From contig JAFTQY010000010.1 in the NCBI GenBank assembly GCA_017462505.1, positions 1 to 10,728 on the forward strand: a stretch of DNA of 10,728 nt. The letters run 5' to 3'. Both the position numbers and the translations under genes were made by a program. Positions within the stretch are counted from its first letter, which is position 1. The number at the start of each line of letters is the position of its first letter. The notes under the pieces are model-generated. The model did no database searches. It had not been told where the DNA came from and saw nothing but the letters and a program-made list of their open reading frames with translations. The DNA is from Clostridia bacterium (GTDB lineage Bacteria; Bacillota_A; Clostridia; Christensenellales; Borkfalkiaceae). This document shows positions 5,544-10,728 of this stretch, in pieces.

Positions 5544-5573
5544 AGTATCGGCAAAATTTTTTCAAATTATCAA
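5544..5573 (-). promoter_or_regulatory. Candidate promoter for the TauE-like pair
   Basis: On the minus strand TTGATA (5568-5573) and GATACT (5544-5549) are spaced by 18 bp, 5/6 and 4/6 to consensus. The predicted start falls just before the GGGAGG ribosome binding site. This is a moderate match in AT-rich DNA where chance hits are likely. Confidence 0.35.
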
Positions 5574-5587
5574 ACTTTTTCTTGCAA

Positions 5588-5632
5588 TTTACGCCGTAAA
5601 CGCTTGCCAAGGACGGATTTTTGTATTAAAAT
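5588..5632 (+). promoter_or_regulatory. Promoter of the large lipoprotein gene with an upstream dyad
   Basis: The -35 box TTGCCA (5604-5609) and -10 box TAAAAT (5627-5632) are separated by 17 bp, each 5/6 to consensus. Transcription would start near 5639. Immediately upstream of the -35 is a perfect dyad TTTACG-C-CGTAAA (5588-5600), a plausible operator for a dimeric regulator, also within reach of the divergent TauE promoter. The operator role is inferred from position and symmetry only. Confidence 0.65.
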
Positions 5633-5640
5633 AATATAGT

Positions 5641-5704
5641 GTATTGTGCGCGCATACGCGTATAAGCGCAAAAAGAAGAAAATCAAAACCAAAAAGGTGG
5701 TTAT
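5641..5704 (+). promoter_or_regulatory. 5' leader and ribosome binding site of the large lipoprotein gene
   Basis: The leader contains the perfect palindrome ATACGCGTAT (5654-5663) inside a possible TGCGC/GCGCA stem (5647-5651 with 5666-5670). An unstructured A-rich stretch follows, then AAGGTGG (5694-5700) four bases before the ATG. The 11-mer CGCGCATACGC (5649-5659) also occurs on the minus strand at 3659-3669. Confidence 0.45.
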
Positions 5705-8700
5705 ATGAAAGATTCTACCCAAAACCGCAAGAAGAAATTTCTTGCTCTGTTCTTATCGGCAATGATGGCGGTTTCCGTTGCGTCCTTGGCTGCGTGCCAT
5801 GATGGCGGCAACACTTCCTCGGAAAGCTCTTCCGAAGAAACGGAAACGGAAACGACGGTTACCGATAAAGGTCCTATCAAAAATGCAGGTTTCGAGGTTT
5901 TCGACACCAACGACGGCTTGAACGTGATCGGCATGACCGTTTCCAACTGGTCGCGCTCCCTCTATTCGGACGGCTCTGTCAGCGCGCCCTCCTCTAAGGC
6001 AGACAGCGGTATCATCGATACCGAGGAAAGCGCTTGGAACGACCTCACCGGCTCGTATTACGTGGAAAACGGCGACGCGGCGGATATCGCGGCGGCGGAC
6101 AAGCTTATCGAGGCGCTCTCCGAATCGGACGCGATCAACGCTTGGGATAACTTCACTACGCGCGACAAGCTGAAATATTACGAGGTTTGGAAAGACAACA
6201 ACGAGGACGGCAAGATCTCGGAAGATTTTGACAAGTACGAAAACTTTAACAGCGGTTCGCTTGCGCTCGTGGACGTTCCCGACACCGCAAACCCCGGCAC
6301 GCACCATTCGGAAACGGACAAGGCGGCAGAGGGTTTCAGCGATCATAACATCCTTATGATCCACAACAAGAACCCCGAAACGGACGAGGGCGAAAAGGTC
6401 GTTCAGTCCATCGGCTCGGCGCAGAAATACACGTCGTCCTCCACGGTCACCGTACAGGCGGGCGCTGCGGCGGAAATTTCCGTTTGGGTAAAAACGCAGG
6501 ATCTTATGTGTTCCAGCTCGGACGGCACGGCGCAAGAGGCAGTCGATAAAGGCGCGTATATCAGCCTTGCACAGACGGTCGGCGGTACTTCGATGCCCGT
6601 TTACGAAGTAAAAAATATCAACACCGAATATATGGGGCTTGAAACTACGAACGGCTGGAAACAGTACACGTTCTTCGTCAAAGGCTCGTCGTATGCAAGC
6701 ACGACGCTCACCCTTACCCTCGGTCTTGGTCAGGGCACGTCGAACAGCCGTAGCGAACTTGTCAACGGCTATGCGTTCTTCGACGATATCACCTGCAACA
6801 TATTCTCGCAGGAAAGCTACGACGCAAAGCTTGCCGCTGTAAACACGGGCAGCAACGTAGTAAACGCAACCAAGTTTGAAGACCCTAAGGCTTTGAAAAC
6901 CATCGACGTTTCCAAGGAATTCAACAGCAATTCGTACGCGAATGCGGAAACGCTCGGCTTTGTAGCGGGTCAGGGCTTCGACGTATTCCCCATCGACTTC
7001 TATGGTCAGTTCTCCGACGCGGACGGCGTTTTGAGCAATATCAACGCTTACGCGACCAAGAGCGAAAAGGGCTATACCTCGATGACGGGCAACAATACGA
7101 TGCCTACGTTGGAAGGTGGCAGAAACGGCAATGCGGACATTATCAGCGTGTTCGATAACGTTGCGGCGATCGGCAGCTACACCCCCGACGCAAACGATAC
7201 GTACGGCGCAGACAAGAAGAAATTTGCGGACGGTATTTACAGCAAATATCTGCAAGACGTCGAATACCCCGGCGCAAACAACAAAGTCCTTTTGATGCTG
7301 AGCGCACGCGGCGTAGCGTACACGGCGAAATCCGATTACACCTTCTCGTTCAACAGCGACGTAGAATATATGGCGGTATCCTTCTTTGTAAGAACGTCGG
7401 ATATGGACGGCTTTACGGGTGCGGGCATTACCCTTATCGACGGTAAAAACAAAACCTCGTTCGCAAATATCGACACCACGGATATCACCCCCGTAAATAT
7501 CGGTTTGGAAGACACCGAAGATTATAAAGAAGACATTTACGAGGGCTGGCAGCAGTGCATCTTCTTCGTGAAGAACGACTCGGGCGACGAAAACGCGTCC
7601 TTCAAGCTGCAATTCAACTTCGGTCCTACGACGATCGACGAAACCTCTTCGATCAATTCCTTCCAGCCCGGCTTTGCGGCGTTCACCAACTTCCAAACGC
7701 TGGTTATGAGCGAGGAAGAATATGCAAGCGCAACCGCAGGCACGTACGCAAAACTCGTTACCGTAACGGGTGAAACGGACGTAACGGCGGCAGGCAACAG
7801 CGGTTTCGATACGGCGGGCAACAAATCGTCCACCCACGCGGATATCAAGGACGGTATCGCTTTGGCGCAGAACTACAAGGGCGTTTACAGCAACAGCGAC
7901 TACGTAACCGACAAGTTCAACGAAAATACGGCGATCAACGCTTACCTCAACGCAGGTCTTTTGAACAGAACGTATTTCACGGGCGCAAAGGGCGAAGAAA
8001 GCTATTACACGACGACGGACGCTCCCGCTTGGATGGCAGGCGTGACGAAGATCGCGCAGACGAATAACGCCAGCGTAGATACGAGCGATGCGTCGGCGGT
8101 TTGGAGCGCGGCGTTCGGCAACGCGACCCAGCCTCTGTTTATCTGGAACGACGGCGTTGATACGACGAACTCCTACGGCTTTATCGGTTCGAGCACGTCG
8201 ATCGCGGCAGATACCACAACGGCAATTTCTATGCGCGTAAAGGTTGGCAGCACGGACGCAAACGCGGCAGCTCCTACGGCGCATATCTATCTGATCGACA
8301 CCAGCGACGACACCCGCGCGAACACCCTTTCGATCGGCGCGAACGTTACCTACTGGTACGACAAGAAAGGCGACGTTTACACGGGCGATCCTACCGAACG
8401 TAGCTCCGAAAAAGCGTTTATCTTGCAGGATAACGGTCTGTATATCGCAAACACCGCATGGAGCGGCTATGACGCGGCGACCATGGAAGGCAAATATTTC
8501 GCAAACCTGAACGCGTACACCGAAACGGACGCAAACGGCAATAAGCTGATTGCGGCAAACGGCGGCGTTCACAGCTACGTAGCGGCGGCTGATTACGTGA
8601 AAGTAAACGGCGAAAAGCGTGCAATTGCATTCTACTGCAAGGACGGCGCGTACTACGCGGATAAGGCTTGCAGTCTTCCCGTTGCAGACTTCTCGACGAC

Positions 8701-9469
8701 GGGCGTAACGACCCGCACCGACAAAGCAAGCAGCAAGGCTCTGTATGCGGAAGTAGCGGCTACGGACGACTGGGTAACGGTTACGTTCTATATCAAGACA
8801 GGCTCGACGGCGAAGAATTACCGCCTTGAAGTTTGGAGCGGCGAAAGAACGGGCAACCCCAACGCGGCGGGCACGTACGTTATGTTCGACGGCAACCCCT
8901 CTGCGGCGACCAACGCGGAAACCTACTACAACAACTTGCTCAACCTTTATAAGGACGACGAATCCATCGAACAGTACAAGAGCGTGTTCTCTTACTTCGA
9001 TACCGACAAATTCCTTCGTTACAACAAGGATCTTGACGTGGACGAAATCGGGAACTTGTACGAAGAAAACTACGACGTAACGGCGCAGGAAGAGGCAGTA
9101 TTCTATCTGTACGCGGGCGCGAAGACCGAGAACCAGAGCTTCCTTGTCAACTACGCAACGCAGGATCAGGTCGTTACGGCGGCGGAATCGGATAAGGACG
9201 ACACGACGACGGACGACGGCGACGATACGACGGCGACGGGCGAAGGCACCGATCCTTTCCTGCTCGCAAGCTCCATTGCCATTGCGGTAGTTCTGCTGTT
9301 TACGATCGCAAGCATTATCTTCCGCAAGCTTTGGAAGAAAGCGCGCAAGAGCATCGTTTCCAAGAAACGCGCACCTAAGAAATCGAAGTCCAAAACCGTT
9401 AAGACCGCAACGGTCAAGGCGGAAGAACCGAAAGAAGAAATCGACGAGGATAGCCCTTATAACGACTAA
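5705..9469 (+). CDS. Large modular lipoprotein with C-terminal membrane anchor
   Basis: I do not recognise a named family for this 1254-residue protein. It begins with a type II signal peptide: basic NRKKK (7-11), a hydrophobic core, and lipobox LAAC with Cys31, so it should be lipidated and exported. A Ser/Glu/Thr-rich linker (37-54) follows. Three repeated beta-sandwich-like modules start at NAGFE (60-64), NATKFED (387-393) and NSGFD (698-702). They share W.K/R-T strands (ISVWVKT 258-264, VSFFVRT 558-564, ISMRVKV 841-847) and a GW..-FFVK-like strand (317-326, 614-623, 1022-1031). The first two end in a YAFFDD/FAAFTN-type strand, the third in YVMFDG, and S.E.Y-like residues follow. This resembles CBM4/9-type carbohydrate-binding jelly rolls, by motif only. 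An EF-hand-like loop, D164-N166-D168-G, is inserted in module 1. After an acidic Thr/Asp linker (1157-1183) come a membrane span (1184-1206) and a very basic tail. No catalytic motif is seen. It has its own promoter and terminator. Confidence 0.85.
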   Translation: MKDSTQNRKKKFLALFLSAMMAVSVASLAACHDGGNTSSESSSEETETETTVTDKGPIKNAGFEVFDTNDGLNVIGMTVSNWSRSLYSDGSVSAPSSKADSGIIDTEESAWNDLTGSYYVENGDAADIAAADKLIEALSESDAINAWDNFTTRDKLKYYEVWKDNNEDGKISEDFDKYENFNSGSLALVDVPDTANPGTHHSETDKAAEGFSDHNILMIHNKNPETDEGEKVVQSIGSAQKYTSSSTVTVQAGAAAEISVWVKTQDLMCSSSDGTAQEAVDKGAYISLAQTVGGTSMPVYEVKNINTEYMGLETTNGWKQYTFFVKGSSYASTTLTLTLGLGQGTSNSRSELVNGYAFFDDITCNIFSQESYDAKLAAVNTGSNVVNATKFEDPKALKTIDVSKEFNSNSYANAETLGFVAGQGFDVFPIDFYGQFSDADGVLSNINAYATKSEKGYTSMTGNNTMPTLEGGRNGNADIISVFDNVAAIGSYTPDANDTYGADKKKFADGIYSKYLQDVEYPGANNKVLLMLSARGVAYTAKSDYTFSFNSDVEYMAVSFFVRTSDMDGFTGAGITLIDGKNKTSFANIDTTDITPVNIGLEDTEDYKEDIYEGWQQCIFFVKNDSGDENASFKLQFNFGPTTIDETSSINSFQPGFAAFTNFQTLVMSEEEYASATAGTYAKLVTVTGETDVTAAGNSGFDTAGNKSSTHADIKDGIALAQNYKGVYSNSDYVTDKFNENTAINAYLNAGLLNRTYFTGAKGEESYYTTTDAPAWMAGVTKIAQTNNASVDTSDASAVWSAAFGNATQPLFIWNDGVDTTNSYGFIGSSTSIAADTTTAISMRVKVGSTDANAAAPTAHIYLIDTSDDTRANTLSIGANVTYWYDKKGDVYTGDPTERSSEKAFILQDNGLYIANTAWSGYDAATMEGKYFANLNAYTETDANGNKLIAANGGVHSYVAAADYVKVNGEKRAIAFYCKDGAYYADKACSLPVADFSTTGVTTRTDKASSKALYAEVAATDDWVTVTFYIKTGSTAKNYRLEVWSGERTGNPNAAGTYVMFDGNPSAATNAETYYNNLLNLYKDDESIEQYKSVFSYFDTDKFLRYNKDLDVDEIGNLYEENYDVTAQEEAVFYLYAGAKTENQSFLVNYATQDQVVTAAESDKDDTTTDDGDDTTATGEGTDPFLLASSIAIAVVLLFTIASIIFRKLWKKARKSIVSKKRAPKKSKSKTVKTATVKAEEPKEEIDEDSPYND

Positions 9470-9492
9470 GCTTTTGGATTGACGTAAATGAC

Positions 9493-9529
9493 AAACCCCC
9501 GTGAACGTATCTCGTTCACGGGGGTTTTT
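9493..9529 (+). terminator. Strong intrinsic terminator of the large lipoprotein gene
   Basis: AAACCCCCGTGAACG (9493-9507) pairs perfectly with CGTTCACGGGGGTTT (9513-9527) around the loop TATCT. That gives a 15-bp stem running into five T residues (9525-9529). It lies 23 bases after the stop codon. On the minus strand it would also end transcription in a run of T. Confidence 0.92.
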
Positions 9530-9546
9530 GCATGTTTTGCGTAAAG

Positions 9547-9577
9547 GGAAAGCCACGCGAACGTCGCGTGGCTTTCC
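9547..9577 (-). terminator. Long hairpin downstream of the rRNA methyltransferase gene
   Basis: GGAAAGCCACGCGA (9547-9560) pairs perfectly with TCGCGTGGCTTTCC (9564-9577), a 14-bp stem with a triloop. It begins 14 bases after the TAA of the leftward methyltransferase gene. The T-tract beyond it (CTTTACGC on the minus strand) is poor, so termination may lean on the neighbouring hairpin at 9493-9529, which reads ACCCCC...GGGGGTTT in both directions. Confidence 0.6.
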
Positions 9578-9591
9578 TTATCTATTATTCT

Positions 9592-10728
9592 TTATTGACC
9601 AACCTTTCTCAGCCCCTTCGGCAAATGGTTTTTCAACGTGCCGCCCACGGCTTTACCAAGCCCAAGCGGATACCCGTCTATACACACCAAACACCAACCG
9701 TTGGGCAAATCACAATCGAGCGTTCCCCCGCGAAGATACTTTTCTACGCGCGCGTCCCCCGCCGAAAGGTCGAGAACGTTTTTACATTCGTCCGTTTTCG
9801 TACACATCGCCAACGCATGGCATGGCTCAAACCGACCGTTTTTCACTTCGCCCAGCCGCACGCCCACGCGCAACACCTGCAACCCTTTCCAATCGAACAC
9901 GTCCTCGGGCAGTTCATACAAAACGCCGTCCTTTTCGTATACTCGGAACGCAAAACGGTTTTTAAAAAACGCCTTTTCAAAATCCCGATACGCGCGTTCA
10001 CCGCCGCCCGTCACGCTTGCTTTGGCGGGCTTTATGCGGCAATCCCACTCGCCCACGCGCGCGACCTTTTCAAATAAAGCCGCAAAATGCCCTTCGCCGT
10101 CCACCTTGTGCGGATACAGCTTTTCTTGGCGTATCAGCCGCATTTCGGGGTGCGCCGTTAAAAAGGCAGCTACCTGCTCCTCGTCCTCGGCAACCGCAAA
10201 CGTGCAGGTGGAATACGCCAAACGCCCGCCGAGGGCAAGCATTTCCGCCGCGCAATCCAAAATTTCCTTTTGCCGCGCCGCGCAAAGGGCAATATTTTCT
10301 TCGCTCCATTCAGAGAGCGCCTCTTCCGCGTTTTTGCGGAACATACCCTCCCCCGAACAGGGCGCGTCCACCATGATCTTGTCAAAATAGCCCGCAAACC
10401 GCTTGGCAAGCGCCTGCGGATATTCGCTCGTCACCACGGCATTTTTGATACCCAGCCGCTCCACGTTTTGGGATAAAATCTTCGCGCGGGACGAAATCGG
10501 CTCGTTTAAAACGATCACGCCCTTGCCGTCCATTTTGCACGCAAGCTGCGTGCCCTTGCCGCCGGGCGCGGAACAAAGATCGAGCACCCGTTCCCCCGCC
10601 TGTACGTCCAAAAGGGGGGCGGCACACATAGCCGACGGCTCTTGACTGTATACGACGCCCGCAAAATGATAGGGGCTAGCCCCCACCTTTTCCACGTCCG
10701 TATAATACCCGTTTTCCTCCCAAGCCAC
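9592..10728 (-). CDS. rsmF: RsmF/NOL1-NOP2-Sun family rRNA cytosine-5 methyltransferase, 5' end missing
   Basis: This is the C-terminal 378 residues of an S-adenosylmethionine-dependent RNA m5C methyltransferase. RsmF modifies a cytosine in the decoding region of 16S rRNA. The Rossmann-fold motifs are plain: motif I DLCSAPGGK (50-58 of the visible part), LNEP (74-77), and motif IV DAPCSGEGMF (121-130) with one catalytic Cys. Motif VI YSTCTF (172-177) carries the second. After about residue 200 comes the RsmF-type C-terminal extension, ending in a PUA-like domain (GWCLVCIDGYPLGLGK, about 341-356) that distinguishes RsmF from RsmB. The visible part opens with WEENGYYT, which matches the family's segment just before the catalytic domain, so roughly 70-90 residues lie beyond the right edge. 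The codon at 10728 is an internal GTG, not a start. The gene converges on the large lipoprotein gene. Confidence 0.92.
   Translation of the reverse strand: MAWEENGYYTDVEKVGASPYHFAGVVYSQEPSAMCAAPLLDVQAGERVLDLCSAPGGKGTQLACKMDGKGVIVLNEPISSRAKILSQNVERLGIKNAVVTSEYPQALAKRFAGYFDKIMVDAPCSGEGMFRKNAEEALSEWSEENIALCAARQKEILDCAAEMLALGGRLAYSTCTFAVAEDEEQVAAFLTAHPEMRLIRQEKLYPHKVDGEGHFAALFEKVARVGEWDCRIKPAKASVTGGGERAYRDFEKAFFKNRFAFRVYEKDGVLYELPEDVFDWKGLQVLRVGVRLGEVKNGRFEPCHALAMCTKTDECKNVLDLSAGDARVEKYLRGGTLDCDLPNGWCLVCIDGYPLGLGKAVGGTLKNHLPKGLRKVGQ

Noticed and set aside
6194..6238. Dockerin-type calcium loop in the lipoprotein (residues 164-175)
   Set aside because: It is a single loop with the last acidic ligand shifted by one position, and there is no second dockerin repeat. 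It is noted only as EF-hand-like.
5705..9469. Sortase-anchored or S-layer (SLH) protein
   Set aside because: There is no LPxTG-type motif before the membrane span and no SLH repeats. The lipobox and the long basic tail point to membrane anchoring instead.
5753..9556. A 1267-codon open frame on the minus strand opposite the large lipoprotein gene
   Set aside because: It is codon-aligned with the sense gene and arises from the lack of TTA, CTA and TCA codons there. Its translation is rich in Arg, Val and Cys with no recognisable domain, and it runs through the terminator hairpin at 9493-9529.

Overview
This window looks like a chromosomal segment of a Gram-positive-type bacterium, probably a gut Clostridia relative. 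The signs are purine-rich Shine-Dalgarno sites, near-consensus sigma-A promoters, a lipobox protein, intrinsic terminators, and a Maf next to an MreB-family gene. A more exact placement (Christensenellales/Borkfalkiaceae-like) is only a guess. TAA and TGA both serve as stops and the standard code fits.

Layout from left to right. Positions 1-175 hold a leftward promoter and ribosome binding site for a gene beyond the left edge, a GC-rich hairpin, and the terminator of the first complete gene. Positions 176-3555 form a leftward group: ppx/GppA-type phosphatase with HD domain, then maf (nucleotide pyrophosphatase), then an MreB-like actin homologue. A good extended -10 promoter lies upstream and hairpins sit in both intergenic gaps. 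Positions 3556-3746 contain no gene. Positions 3749-5516 are a second leftward group: two half-size TauE/SafE-type membrane proteins followed by a HAD phosphatase. The two TauE halves are separated by about 300 bp packed with small palindromic repeats. The HAD gene has its own consensus promoter placed so that its ATG coincides with the expected transcription start, which predicts a leaderless mRNA.

Positions 5588-9529 are a single rightward transcription unit with promoter, 66-nt leader, a 1254-codon gene and a strong terminator. The protein carries a lipobox signal peptide, three beta-sandwich-like carbohydrate-binding-type modules, and a C-terminal membrane span with a basic cytoplasmic tail, so it appears anchored at both ends. 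This is the least familiar gene here. Positions 9547-10728 hold the C-terminal part of a leftward RsmF-type rRNA cytosine methyltransferase whose 5' end lies outside the window.

Most genes are housekeeping (cell shape, nucleotide and polyphosphate metabolism, rRNA modification) and I see no defence, phage or CRISPR system. The most notable items are the doubly anchored modular lipoprotein, the leaderless HAD promoter, and the repeat cluster between the TauE halves. That cluster has conserved flanks with variable hairpin stems and a nested palindromic unit.
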